Source of the DNA: Cryptomeria japonica
Taxonomy: Eukaryota; Streptophyta; Pinopsida; Cupressales; Cupressaceae
Direction: 5' to 3'
Assembly (NCBI RefSeq): GCF_030272615.1
Contig: NC_081406.1
Span: 472,616,400-472,680,399 of the forward strand
DNA length: 64,000 bases
This document shows positions 33,453 to 45,914 of this stretch, piece by piece. A program made the translations under genes and the position numbers. Positions within the stretch are counted from its first letter, which is position 1, and each line of letters opens with the position of its first letter. The notes beneath the pieces were generated by a model. The model did not search any database and had not been told where the DNA came from. It saw only the letters and a program-made list of their open reading frames with translations.

Positions 33453-36400
33453 ATGGCTCGGCCACCTCGTCCCTCTAAAGGTCGCGGCAACCAAAATGGA
33501 AAGCCAAAAAATTTCACCACGAAAGCTCGCAAAGAAAAGCGGCAGCATGAAGTGCAGGAGATCGAATCCTTGGAAGCTCGAATAGAAGCGGAGAAACCAG
33601 AGTGCGGAAGCAACCCGCTCGCCGCTGGCAGTGCGTTGGCAAAATTATTCAGCGAGCTGCCGGTGTCAGAAAGGACGAAAAGAGGGCTGGCAGAAGGTGG
33701 CTTCACTCGCATGACCACCATTCAAAGGGCGTCTCTCCCTCACGCCCTCTGCGGCCGTGACATCCTCGGTGCTGCCAAGACCGGCTCCGGCAAAACTCTT
33801 GCTTTTCTAATTCCGGTAAATGCTTCCCTTAGATTCCTCCCTCACTTCTTTCCTTCCAAATGAACTCACTTCTTTTCTAATCCTGGTAGCGCTTGAGATA
33901 ACCAGGTCGTTGGGCTCAAGAGTTAATCCACTGGCGCGAAGGAAGCGTTCAACAAAATTCGCCTTTTACAGACACATGAACCCCCCCTGGAAAAATCCAT
34001 ACACAAAAATTCTGTAAGAAGTTTTCATAGGGGGAGTAGGGACATCATCTGAGGGAAGCACATGCTAATAAATTGCAGCAATAACCCAATACTCGTATTT
34101 CTCCTTCATCATATCCTTCTCACATATAACTAGAAAATATAATTGTAGCAATAACCAACACTCCCATTTCTCTTTCACCAGATCCTCCTCACATAAAACC
34201 AGAAAATTTAACTTCTTACTACTTCTTCAATTGGTTGCAGATGATAGAAAAGGGTACTCTAACCCTATTAACAACTTTGTTGTAGCTAAAATGCCAAGGT
34301 ACTTTTACCCTATTAACAACTTTGTTGTAGCTAAAATGCCAGGGTACTTTTACGGACACCACAGATTCCCTGTAGAGATCTACACCTCTGAACCCCAGCA
34401 CAAGGGGTGATCTTAATCAGTAGGGAAGGCAGACCCCTATCTATTTCCCAAACTCACAATTGTACAATAACTTACTGAAAATTCTGACACAACAGCAATT
34501 AAACAGTCATCCTCAAGACACACACAGAGCACAATTTTTACACCTCAGATTTTACACACGCAACAAAAGGGATCATAAGGATTTAAGATATGATTTCCCT
34601 TATTTTTTTGAAGAATTGGACAGAAACTGATGCCTACCTGAACAAAATATCTGTACTATTCTCCAGCTTTCCGCTCCTTCCAATTTTACAGCAACACGTA
34701 GTTAACAGAAATTATCACATAATCCCCTTCAAAATATGCAATTTTCTCTTTTAAGGAGATTCCTTAAACAAAGAGCCTAACCTTCTCGAGCTATGTGAGT
34801 GAAATTGGCTCAATATTCCCTTTTTCTCATCTCATACTCATCAGCACATTTAGCTCGATAATCTCCGTGGGTGGCACATGCTTGAATCTTACTGCCAGTG
34901 TATGCTTCCAATTTTTCATGCATTAAGCCCTTAGGATCATATATGCACAAAACTTGAAGTTAAATTTAGCTTTCTCACAGCTAAGGTACTTATGGTGGCT
35001 TTGCACTCATAAATACTAAGTTGGATTGGAAAGCCAACTCCCGTCTTATGCTTTCTATTTAAGAAGAAACGAACTTCAGACAATTATGCTTTCTATTTAA
35101 GAAGAAACGAACTTCAGACACTCGTCTACAAAACTCCATCACAACCATTTTTTGTATCCATTTTGAAATATGGCAAGCGTTCAAGGGTAAACGGGACAAC
35201 TTTTTACTTTTTTTGAAAATGTGAGGCAAAAGTGCTTGGGACACCTGTATCCACTTTTTTATTTTTGACTCTTTTGTCCAAATACACTTGTAAAATTTCT
35301 AACAGGTGTTTTGGCCCCTTTCATGCCTTAGCCATTATTGACCTTTTGTGTATCCAAGCTCTTATGTTCACCTTGCCCGATGCAGTGGAATGCTCCTTTT
35401 GTTAGTCCTGCAAAGATATTGACTAGAAACAACAACTACAACATTCAGGATCCAAGGAGACAAGGATTTATCATTGAGTCACTTGGTAGGCAAATGATAG
35501 TACTTTAGCTTCAGACATGATTCAATGTGAAGAGTTTCATATGGGTACAAGCATGTTAACAATGTTTATAGTCTAGGTATCTGATCATGGGTTTAGACTC
35601 CATTAAGGTACAACCCACTTGTGAAATCTGATCATGGGTTTAGACTCCATTAAGGTACAACCCGCTTGTGAAATATTTCATTTGATTTTGAAGTTGTAGG
35701 TTGTAGTATACTTTTGGTTTTGCTCAATTTTGTTCTGAGTCTCCTGAGAGATGCTGCAAACCCAGGCTACACAGCTGTATATGATAAAGAAAATGACAAT
35801 TGTTCAAAACAATTTTTTGTTACTTAAGGAATTTTCAAGCATGTATTAAACAATTTATATGTTAGAAAAATTTGGATTACTCATGGATGTGGTTCTTCTG
35901 AATTAGTAGAGATTTATTCAAATTTTACTTTCCAGCTAGTCAGATACTCTTACACACAACAATACACTGTGAGTAGTACTTGGATATTATTCCAAGTCAG
36001 AAACTTTAGAGCCTTAAATATGACAATGTCTCACTGCATTTCATGGTCTTGTTTTCTGTTTTAATAGATAGATTCGGTACTTTGCCATAATTATGATGCT
36101 CACCTTTGTTTCAGGTGATTGAAAAACTTTACCGATTAAGGTGGTCTTCTGTTGATGGTGTTGGTGCTATTATTATCTCACCCACAAGAGAGCTAGCACT
36201 TCAGATCTTTGAGGTGCTACGGAAAGTGGGAAAGCACCATACTATAAGTGGAGGCCTTTTAATAGGTGGGCGGAAAGATGTTGACATGGAAAAGGAAAGG
36301 GTGAATGCCCTCAACATCTTGGTCTGCACACCAGGGCGGTTGCTTCAGCACATGGATGAGACTCCCCTCTTTGACTGTTCACAGCTCCAGGTTACTATTT

Positions 36401-38694
36401 CAAAGTTCTCTTTATAATACTTAATACAACTTTGCAAATGATAAAGGGTAAACTAAAACATTTGATTTGCAAGATGTTATATTACTGGGACAGGGATGAA
36501 TTTTAAAGATAAAGAACCAAAAATATTGTATATGTAATTCTAGGCAATAGCTGTACTTCTGCAGAGAAGATGCTAAGATTCAGTTTATGGGTGCAAGGAA
36601 CAACTTGCATGATAATTTCTAATTTCTTGAATTTAGGAATTACACAACTTGCATGATAATTACTTGACTTTAGGAAAGGCATACAAGTGGCTGCGGTTAT
36701 TTGAAACACTTACCTAAGATATCTTTATCTTTATGATAAGCCTATTTTGATATACACTATACTCTTTGTGGTTAACAACAGGTGTTAGTGCTTGATGAGG
36801 CAGATCGCATTTTGGATATGGGATTCTCAAAATCATTGAATGCAATCCTATCACAACTTCCAATAAAACGTCAAACTTTGCTGTTTTCTGCAACTCAGAC
36901 ACAATCTGTGCAGGATCTAGCAAGGCTTAGCTTAAAAGATCCGGAGTATATAGCTGTCCATGCTGAGTCTGCAGTAGCTACTCCAGCACGCCTACAACAA
37001 ACTGCAATTATTGTTCCTCTCAAACAAAAACTTGATATGCTCTGGAGTTTTATCAAGAGCCATCTCAATTCAAAGATACTGGTATTCCTTTCAAGTTGCA
37101 AGCAGGTGGGATTGGATAAACTCTTTCTAGCACTGCTTTTGTGATATATGGTTAGCTAAATGTTTGTCTAGGATAGAGTATAAGAGCTTAACGTAGGTAA
37201 CAATAATCATGCAACTCCATGACTATTTTAATAATTTATTTCTGCACCAAATAATTTGATATTTGGTACAGGTGAAGTTTGTTTATGAATCTTTTAAGAA
37301 GTTACATCCTGGTGTTCCAGTGAGATGCCTTCATGGGCGCATGAAACAGACTCAAAGATTATTGGTACTCTACAAGTATACAGAGGAACAACATTCTGTT
37401 CTTTTTGCAACTGATATTGCTTCAAGAGGCTTGGACTTTCCATCTATTGATTGGGTTGTTCAGGTAAGTGTTATGGTAGAGATGTATATGCCTTTCTGAC
37501 ATTTATCTGTGCTGAAATGAAATGTTCAAATGATATTACTATCCTACATTAGAAAACAAGCCAATTTTGTATGCTGTATTGTATGGCACTAAATTCTGTT
37601 TTTTATTCTTAAATTTAAGGTGGATTGCGCAGAAGATGTACCATCTTATATTCATCGTGTTGGTCGTACAGCTCGTTTCACAGCTGGAGGTCGTTCTGTT
37701 GCATTTCTAATGCCTTCGGAATTGAAAATGCTGACCCAGCTCCAAGCAGCTAAAATACCAATTAAAGTGATTAAGGTGCATTGTTTATGGTGGAAAGCTG
37801 AAAGCAGTTTCTCATAGAATTCATGGTCCTTGTTTCAAATTTCTATGTTATGTTTTTAATGTCATATGTCAGTGAAAGAAATGAGTTTTTTATCTATTTT
37901 GGATGACCATGTAGGCAAATGAAAGCAAGCTGCGGTCTATATCAGGTCCACTAGCAGGGCTTCTATCAAAAGATCCAGATCTGAAATACATGGCACAGCG
38001 GGCATTTGTGACATATTTACGGTCAATCCATTTGCGTTCTGATAAGGAACTTTTTGATGTCTCTAAATTACCAATAGAAGAATTCTCTGTCTCTTTAGGT
38101 CTCCCAACTGCTCCTGGAATCCGTTTCTTAAAAAGAGGTGGAAACAAGCCAAAAAACATGGGTAGTGAACTCGAAAAAGAGCTTGAAGAGAGAGAGGGGA
38201 TTTTTAGCGAGGATGACAGTGCAGATGATGGAGATGAAGAGCTCTTACAAAAGGTAGCAAATGGAAACTCAAAAATAAAAAAATATCATTCAAAGTTAGA
38301 TGAATGTGTTGATGATAAGGATGCTGATATTGCATCTCCGGTATATGATAAATTGATATCCAAAAATGACGATGAAGGGGATAATCTATTTTTGACCCAA
38401 AAGAGATCAGTTGAGGATGGAGACACCGAGGCTATGAGGTATGTAAAATGGTTATAGTTTGTGTTTAAGTAAAGTAATAGAAATAGCATCTTTGTTTGTA
38501 TTTTGGCACTTACAAATGCACTTAAATATTTCACAGTCTGGCAACAAGGGTCTCGAAGAAAAAGAAACTTAAGATCAATGTCAATAAGCCAGTTGGCCAG
38601 CGTGTTGTCTTTGATGAGGAAGGAAAAGCAATGGCCCCATTGGCAGCATTTGCAAACAGGAAAGCTGGTGGTGTTCAAGAAAACCAGACCACAG
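33453..38694 (+). CDS. RH32: DEAD-box ATP-dependent RNA helicase, Dbp4/DDX10/RH32 type (C-terminus not found)
   Basis: Seven exons: 33453-33815, 36115-36390, 36782-37105, 37272-37463, 37620-37775, 37915-38438 and 38537-38694, all with GT-AG borders and no stops. Motifs in order: [17 protein letters not shown] (residues 108-115); PTREL (144-148); TPGR; DEAD (218-221); SAT (249-251); [14 protein letters not shown] (397-404). The region [20 protein letters not shown] through [19 protein letters not shown] is the signature after the helicase core of yeast Dbp4, animal DDX10 and plant RH32. These are nucleolar helicases for small-subunit rRNA processing. A Lys-rich tail follows. About 665 residues are visible; the Arabidopsis protein is roughly 740 from memory, so a final piece is missing. 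Exon 7 ends in phase 1. Intron 1 is 2.3 kb. Confidence 0.92.
34262..34351. repeat. 45-bp tandem duplication in helicase intron 1
   Basis: Two copies beginning ACCCTATTAACAACTTTG, differing at very few bases. Confidence 0.85.
35046..35121. repeat. 38-bp tandem duplication in helicase intron 1
   Basis: Two nearly perfect copies of a unit starting TTATGCTTTCTATTTAAG. Confidence 0.85.
35581..35674. repeat. 47-bp tandem duplication in helicase intron 1
   Basis: Two copies starting CTGATCATGGGTTTAGAC with one difference. Confidence 0.85.
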
Positions 38695-40977
38695 GTATGA
38701 TTTTCAAAATTATATTACTAATATTTCATTTATCATAATACAGATCTTGTTTTGGATTAGTGAAGTTTGACTTGTTGCAGAGGGCATCATACCAATTTGA
38801 TTATTTATTTTTTGATGTGATGATTTTTCAGCAGTCAGTTGTGTAGTTTTTAGTCAATCTACATTGGCCCATATTTCATTGGATCAAATAAATATGGTTA
38901 ATATAGGTGGACTCTAAAGTGTACAGATGAATATGGATAAATTTTATCACATGATTTAATGCACTGTGGAAACATCACTTGCTTAAAAATTGATTATTTT
39001 AACAATTACTATTTGGTTCATGTTTCTAAAATATTATTGTCCCATTGTTTTGCGGTTTCTAGATTTTGTTTAAATGGTATGTGCTTCCTTATACCTGTCT
39101 GTTTATTCGATTATTTCTGTGACACTTCTAGAGATGCAGGCAGTATGAAGGTTCTTATTAGCATTTATGCTGCCATTTTTAATTATTCACATATAATTAA
39201 TTTATTACTTTAGTGGCAACGCATGCATGCTATTGCAGCTTCTGAGATAAAATACCTTTCATCTTTTCAAAAAGAATTCTGCAGCTCTCACAGGAACTCA
39301 TTTTCATAAACTTTAGCTACCATGGTGGATTCCATTACCTTTTGGATGTTAATTCATTTTTTAAGATTTTACAGTGTCTCTTTGCTGCAAATGGAATCAT
39401 AGTTATTTTAAAAAGTAAAACATAAAGGTTTAGGGATCCTTAAACTTTTTAAGAAAATTGACCTGAAATTTGATAATAGAAAACTACAAAAGTGTGTGGA
39501 AATTGCCTTTGGTTTGTAAGAAAAGTAAAACAGAGGCCATATTGTTCAAAATACAATCATTTGATGGTTAGACAAGATGTTAGCCATAATCAAAGAGCAG
39601 AATTGTGTTACCAGGTTATAGAAGGAAGACCATAGCTGACTTGACTTAGATCAACAAAATTAGAATTATGGTTACTAAGTTTGATTTTCTATGTATTAAT
39701 TTGTACGTTATGAAAAAATAATTCTCTTCCTCAAAAAATTTAATTCAGTAACTAAGATCTCAAACTATAGAAAGTTAAGGCAGCTGCTTCTCTGTTGAAA
39801 ATTTGAAATTTCTTGTTTGATGCATAAGTTATGTTATTCCCATTACGCAGTACACAGAAAGAGATGCATAGTTTGCATCTATTGCAGAAGGATGTCACAT
39901 GCATTGTGTAGTAACTAGACAAGCTGTTATTATGATCCCTGCATGAGTAAGTAGAGGAATCATATCTAGAAAATGATTCTCTGCATTTTGACTTAGGAAA
40001 TGTGATGGTTTTACTTTCATTGCAAAACTGGGAACCTAAATTAACAATTAGGGAAAATATTTGCTAGCAAATCCTTTCTTCTTGCACAATTCAAACTACA
40101 GGAAACAGAAGTGTACGATTCATATCTTCTTGCACAATTCAAACTACAGGAGATTGCTCAGCTCAAACTAATAAAATTTCTTTTAAAAGCTAGACTTCTC
40201 TGTGTAAAGTGGTAAACAATGGGGTTCCTACACTGATTTTTAGAGCAGGAATCTCTTGAATAAATTAAATACAATTCAAACTAAGGAACATAGTTAATAG
40301 ATATTCTCTTATGCTATAATCTCTAGCAAACATATATAAAGTAACATTTGTTTTTGAATACTTAAAATTAATCCAATTGATATGAAGTCATATTAAATCC
40401 TGCTTAGTAAACGGCCTAACTTGGGATTGTTAAATACATACAACCACTGCATATAATTGTCTCCTAGACATGGCCTAAAAAATTGACAGAGAAACTTAAA
40501 ATCGATTTCAGCTTTGTCTCTAGTGATGATAGTGTTAATTCCCTGTAGACACTCGAAACTTCTTCAGCAACTTCCTTTACTTGCTCTCTCAATAATGAAA
40601 AGTTCTTTGTGTTACTCTTAAAAACAGGGTTGCTCTGGTAATTGTTGGAGGTTTCTTATGGTAGCCCTGGAAACTTTTAATCATGCATTTAACAGAGTGG
40701 ATAAAGTCCCAGTATAGATGTAGCGACCTTCCCTGTAAAACTATCACAGTGCCATAACCATGAGATTAATGAGAAAGACCTTCAGTGTTTTTTGGTACAG
40801 GACCATTATCATTTTCATGGTTATTCTTGAGGTCAGCTCATCTCCTTGCACGACTTGTGATACTCCTTGCCTTAATTTTGACGTCTTCATAGTTTGACAC
40901 CTTAATTGGGATATAAGTTCTATATTTTTGAAGTGAACTGTTATCATTTTAGAATAAACCGACTGGGCTTGTGTTAT
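38695..40977. other. Intron or 3' flank of the helicase gene
   Basis: AT-rich, with no exon matching the expected basic C-terminus of the helicase family. An acceptor-like TTGTTGCAG at 38772-38780 would add only six codons and a TGA (38798-38800). That is a possible but unconvincing gene end. A 25-base phrase is repeated at 40078 and 40126. Confidence 0.45.
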
Positions 40978-41887
40978 TGTTATTTTTAGTACTTTCAGAT
41001 TGAATTAAAACTCAGAAAATCAGAATTAGTTTAGACTAGGTTAATTAATTTATTGTTTCCCAGACTTAAGCAAAATAAAGGAAATGAAATGCACAAGGAC
41101 AAAGCAGAGTTACCCTGGGAAAACCTCCTAGGAGGAAAAACCCAGCCAAAGGATCCTCAGATCTGATTATGATTTTGAATTCAACTGAACATTACACACT
41201 TATCTGGAGTATAGAGGTTGCAGTCACAAGGAAGATAGAAGCCTTCACAATTAGTTTGCTAATGAAGATGATGTTTTGCAGTCCTCCTCATCGGATTTTT
41301 CTGTGCATAGCAAGGGTAGCAGCACCTTTCAAGTAGCTCACAGTCCTTCAATGGAGTTCTCTATATTTTGGAGATGATCTGCTGCCTTTTATGAAGTTCG
41401 CTGTCTTCAATTAGGGATCTGCTGCTGTTTAATGAAGGTCGCTGTTTCCTATTAGAGATCTGCTGCCATCTGGTGAAGTTCGCTGTCTCCTATTTAGAGA
41501 TCTGCTGCTATTAATGAAGTTCACTGTCTCCTATCGAAGTTCGCTGTCTCCTATCTGCCTTACTATGACTTTTGCTTTCACCGAATATATTTTGCATTAC
41601 ATGAAAACTGAATGATGATAATGAGAAGTATATGATACATTTATAGGAGTCATATTACTTCTTAATTATGTCGGCCTTCTTTTCAATTTGAACATTTTAT
41701 TTATTTTAGTTCCTTTTAAGTGAGTTGAAATAGGGTCGGCCCTATCAAGGAGGCAAGTTGGGTTTGGGTGAAGCGTGGAAGCCTTTTAGGTGAGCCGAGA
41801 GGTATTGGGCCTGGCCCTATATGATGGAGGCGGATTCCAATGTTGCCTAGGGCAATTGGAATCCGCCAGCCCTAATTACCAACAACA
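40978..41887 (-). mobile_element. Solo LTR with TSD GTTAT
   Basis: Flanked by GTTAT at 40973-40977 and 41888-41892. Minus-strand start TGTTGTTGGTAATTAGGG, end AAAAATAACA. Contains a hairpin (41829-41867), repeated CTGCTG...GAAGTTCGCTGTC phrases (41380-41550) and the CCTGGGAAAACCTCC...GGAGGAAAAACCCAG motif. A related LTR lies in the opposite orientation at 57287-58067. Confidence 0.82.
41829..41867. repeat. LTR-embedded hairpin
   Basis: GGCGGATTCCAA pairs perfectly with TTGGAATCCGCC, and inside it TTGCC pairs with GGCAA around a 3-base loop. The same structure is kept at 57311-57347 in the related LTR. Confidence 0.85.
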
Positions 41888-41892
41888 GTTAT

Positions 41893-43249
41893 CACATGGT
41901 CAGTTGGGGTTATATGTTTGTTAGCATTGGTTAGTGTGAGGAAATTGTGGTCTGAGATCGATATCACTACTGTGTGAGGTTTTGGTCAGGTAGGGGAGCT
42001 CTCAAAGTTTGTTATATTTCCCTATAGCAATAGCGAAACTACACTCAATAATATGAGAACAAAACAAATTTCCTTTTATTTTGTGTTATACCCAATTACT
42101 AGTAAGTTCTTGTGTTGTTAGTTATTGGGCAAAGTACTATTGAAAATAATCACAATGACACATCAAGATGCAGTTATACAATCAAGAGCAAATGAGCTAA
42201 CATGTTGCCAACACGCTCACGTCTTTGACTTGGAACCATGGATCTTTTAAGTTTGTGTTCTAATGAATTATCTTGTACTTTTTTAGACCTCATGTTCATT
42301 TTGCTTCTTGGTTTAATGTTGGAAACTTTCAAGGGCAGTTTGGGAAGTTCATAGGTGTGGGACCGGATGCGACTTGTGAAACGACCTCCGGGATTTTAGA
42401 AGCCGACTCTTCAAATTTTAGAGAGGATGGAAAGGGAAAGAGGAAATAAACATAAGCGAACCTAATCTAAGGCGATGCGCCAAAGCTTTTACAACACTTC
42501 AAATCCCCTTTAGAAATAATAGGAACAAGCGACCCCAAAAGAAGAGCACAAAACGCCATAGACTCTTCATTGGTGGAAAGAGAACAAAATGCACAAAGTG
42601 ACACAGACATGGGGCAAAATATGCGGATCTTTCCGTGAGAAGCACTCGCTAAGGCTTGTAGGGGGCGTTCCTATTATCTTACGAAAACAATTATTCCCAA
42701 CAAATTTTGCTTACCAAATGGCATTGTATAAACTCAAATCACAAATTATTACAGATTATTGAAAGAGTAAAACATGATTCAACAACCCGTCAATCTATGA
42801 TGAAATTATAAAAGCCGAAAACCATAACAATTAATAGCTACATTCATTTGAAATGACACAGAGCTACAAACTAATCCATAAAACATAAATAAACATACAT
42901 AAGAGGCAAACTAGGCACAATCTGATATGTTTTTCTTTCTTTTAACTGACTAAATCACAATTCTAAGGTCTGAACTGAATTCATAGCTATTTTCTAATGT
43001 TCTCCTTCTCCAAAATTGGTAAAACAATTGGGAACCCCTTTTACATTACGCCCGTAAGCTTATATAGAGAAAACCTCTCCGATCCAAAGCGGTGATCATA
43101 ATTGAACTGTTTTCTGCATACTCGCCGTGTGTCCACCATCATCATGGAGGCTGTTGCAGCTTTCATGAGCTTGATCTTTGCATCACTATTTTCTTCAATG
43201 CGTGCGACATGGTTGCCATCTGGAAATTTCCCTATGACCATTTGAACAT
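41893..43249. other. Unassigned noncoding DNA
   Basis: No recognisable domain. A minus frame at 43041-43241 overlaps a TATATAAGC box (near 43060-43068, minus strand) and may belong to an LTR next to the Copia 3' end. It is not homologous to that Copia's 5' LTR. Confidence 0.35.
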
Positions 43250-43278
43250 TATAAACTAAATATCACAATATTACTTTA
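43250..43278 (-). mobile_element. Residual 3' LTR edge of the decayed Copia
   Basis: Twenty-eight of 29 bases match 58456-58484 in the 5' LTR. The rest of the 3' LTR is not recognisable to the left. A polypurine tract reading ACGGGAGGGC on the minus strand adjoins it. Confidence 0.5.
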
Positions 43279-43728
43279 ATGCCCTCCCGTAATGGTCAAT
43301 CTACTAACTACGCCAAGTTTATTCTGAAATTTTACAAATTTGTTAGGACTCAAAGGTTTGATAAGAAGGTCTACAGTTTGATCCTCATAACAACAATTCT
43401 GCAAAATTGTCGATCCATCTTCTACAAGTTGCTTGATGAAATGAGAATGAAGCTCCACATGTTTGGTATGCTCATGGAAGATTGGATTTTTGGCAAGCTT
43501 TAGCACCTTTTGATTGCCACAAAACAAGGGTGAAGGCCTTGCTTGAGACATTTTCATGTTTGAAATCATCTTTTGAAGCCCTACTACCTCACATGGTGCT
43601 TTTACCGTTCCTTGATACTTTGCTTTTGCTGAGGAAAGAGTTACTGCCTGCCGTTTCTTGTTGGTACATGTGATTGCACCCTTGCCAAGGCTGAAAACAT
43701 ATCCAAAAATGGATTTTTTTGACATCAA
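43276..43728 (-). pseudogene. Copia RNase H and C-terminus
   Basis: The frame of 150 codons contains KSIFGYVFSLGKGAITCTNK, AKYQGTVKAPCEVVGLQKM, FCGNQKVLKLAKNPIFHEHT, KHVELHSHFI and LLIKPLSPNKFVKFQNKLGV. The usual CDNQ and D in the catalytic site are altered (CGNQ, so the aspartate is lost). It is otherwise uninterrupted. Confidence 0.88.
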
Positions 43729-43872
43729 TAAACCTCCCCGGTCTAAATCTAGTACAAAATGCCAAAGTCAAGTGTCCTTTTCACATATCTCAACACCTGC
43801 TTCCTTGCAACCCAATGTTCTACCTTTGGTGCTGTCATGAATTTGTAAATGAAACTCACAAAATAGCTCAAA

Positions 43873-44235
43873 TCAAGTCGGTGTAAGATAGAAAAAGCTG
43901 CCCACTAGTTGCTTGAATGCTGAATCATTGATTACCTTTGGGTTTGTTTTGGCTGAAAGTTCTAGCCTTGTCTCCATAGGTGTAGAGGAGATTATGCAAT
44001 CTGTCATTTTGGATTTGTGGAGCAAACTCTTGACATATTTAGATTGAGAAATAAAAATACTACCACCTATTTGCCAAACTTTTAGACCTAAGAAGTCATG
44101 TAGGAGGCCTAAGTTAGTCATGTCTAAAGCTTTAATCGAGTCACAGTTGATTTGTTCAATCAAATGTGTCTCACTACCTGTAATGATGGTATCATCTGCA
44201 TAAATGACTAGTAGAATGCTTGAATGCTGAATCAT
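43873..44235 (-). pseudogene. Copia RT C-terminal part, YADD intact
   Basis: LLVIYADDTIITGSETHLIE carries the polymerase YADD box. GGSIFISQSKYVKSLLHKSK and FKQLVGSFFYLTPT follow. The N-terminal side is cut by a local tandem duplication at 44220. Confidence 0.85.
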
Positions 44236-44356
44236 TGATTACCTTTTGGTTTGTTTTGGCTGAAAGTTCCAGCTTTGTCTCTATAGATGTGGAGGAGATT
44301 TTGCATCTGTCATTTTGAATTTGTTGAGCAAACTCTTGACATATTTAGATTGAGAT
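43912..44356 (-). repeat. Local tandem duplication in the Copia RT region
   Basis: Sequence 43912-44219 is repeated as 44220-44356, continued at 45468-45625 beyond the inserted solo LTR. The junction shares GAATG. The copies differ by roughly one base in ten by eye, so the duplication is old and precedes the solo LTR insertion. Confidence 0.65.
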
Positions 44357-44362
44357 ATATAA

Positions 44363-45467
44363 TGTAATGTCCCCACTTTGAGATAGAATTTAATGGTAAA
44401 TAATAATAATAAAATTAAAATTCGTAAGAATAAAAATTAAATAAAAATAAAAATATAAAAGAATATAATTAATTGTACTTAAAATTTAATTAAGTTAATA
44501 AATGGTCAAAAGACATGGAATGAAAAGTTGTGACTCCCTCAAACATGAGATATAAAAGGGAGAAGAGAACCTCATTTGAGAGGGGGATAATTTGGGGGAA
44601 TCAGAAGTGCAGATCTGATTGTGAAAGGTTGTGTCCCTTTCAAGGGGCAGAAATAATGAAGAGTTGCACTCTTTCTAAGGGTGCGTCTCTTGCCAAAGGG
44701 CATACATTATGAAGAGGTGTGACCTCTCCCTCACATTGAGAGATATAAAGGAAAGGAATCAAAGCATCCAGTGACATCACCATCAATCAGATCATATCAG
44801 AACTGTTATTAAGTTACAGGCAGTAACATTCTTGTTCTTGGTGGTATGCATGAGGATGTGCTTAATATATATGCTTAATATATGACACCTGATTTTGTTC
44901 ATATGCAGAATTTAACAGTAATATTAATATAGACTGCAATATGTTTGAGTCTCTTACTTAATTTCATATATATTCATAATACATGAGAAGTTAGTATACT
45001 CATAGCCTAATCCTTGCCATTTTGCTAATGCCTACGCTAGGATTGGATGTGGAATTGTTAGGGAAAGGCGGTATTAATACCTTGCAAGGTAGATAATCTT
45101 TGCAGTGGAATGGACATGTGCTACATCATACAAAGGCAATGGATAAGGCCTGCGGTGGAATGGGCATGTGCTACATCATACAAAGGCAATGGATAAGGCC
45201 TGCAGTGGAATGTGCATATGTTACGTCATACAAAGGCACTACTTATGGAGGATGGTTTTCTGGCGCCCTAACAAAGATACTTCTCAATCTCCACTAACAC
45301 TGATCATTATGATTGATTAGGGATTAGACCTGGCTATGTTGATTATCCCTTGTATGATGTTTGCTAATTGTTCCCTGGAGCTAACAAATGCATAATAAAA
45401 TATAATAAGTATGATGAGATGTGTTTAATTATTGGAAAATAGGCTATCTCCTATTAGGGGACATTAC
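44363..45467 (+). mobile_element. Solo LTR (TGTAATGTCCCC...GGGGACATTACA)
   Basis: The ends are a perfect 12-bp inverted repeat. The flanks TATAA and TAAAA match at four of five bases, so the target duplication is imperfect. It contains a 50-bp triplicated segment and shares long phrases (GTTACAGGCAGTAACAT, GGTGGTATGCATG) with 63355-63480. Plus orientation is suggested by a GATATAAAGG box near 44742. Confidence 0.7.
45101..45250. repeat. 50-bp unit repeated three times in the solo LTR
   Basis: Units start TGCAGTGGAATGGACATG. The first two are nearly identical and the third diverges in its last 12 bases. Repeats of this kind inside LTRs often hold enhancer sites, but that is inference here. 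Confidence 0.85.
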
Positions 45468-45914
45468 ATAAAATATTGCCACCTATTTGCCAAACTTTTA
45501 GACCTAGGCAGTAATGTAGGAGGCCTTATTCAATCATGTCAAAAGCCTTAATCAAGTTACATTTGATTTGTTCAATCAAATGTGCTCCACTTCCTGTAAT
45601 CACATCATTTGCATAAATGACCAGTAGAATGATCTCATTGCCAACGTTTTTGATGTTCAAATTTGGATCGAAAGGACTTCTTCCGAATCCTTGTTCAACC
45701 AAACACTCGTCAATTTTAATGTACAATGCATGTACAATGACTTGGGTGCTTGCTTCAGGCTATATAGAGTTTTCATCAATCTGCATACTTGATGCTCCTT
45801 TCTGACAACTTGAAAACCCTGAGGTTGAGACATGTACACTTCTTCCAAATTGCCTTTGTAGAAGGCACTCTTTACGTTTGTTTGATGGACTTTACAACCA
45901 AATTGTGCTACCAT
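45468..45914 (-). pseudogene. Copia RT middle segment
   Basis: MVAQFGCKVHQTNVKSAFYK and YMSQPQGFQVVRKEHQVCRL are standard Copia RT blocks. The second YADD copy here reads YANDVITG, losing an aspartate. Frame breaks lie around 45660-45730. Confidence 0.85.
45907..45914. repeat. Left 8-bp target duplication of the hAT element
   Basis: GCTACCAT here, GCCGCCAT at 54763-54770: six of eight bases match. Both lie at the same codons (MVAQ/MAA) of the interrupted Copia RT. Confidence 0.6.

Noticed and set aside
33224-33721. Minus-strand frames opposite the first helicase exon
   Set aside because: Shadows of a well-supported plus-strand exon.
38772-38800. Terminal exon of the helicase adding six codons
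   Set aside because: Acceptor is plausible, but the result would omit the basic C-terminus expected of the family; kept only as an alternative.
43041-43241. 66-codon minus frame MVIGKFPDGNHVARI...
   Set aside because: No recognised domain, overlaps a TATA-like box and probably LTR sequence; not enough to call a gene.
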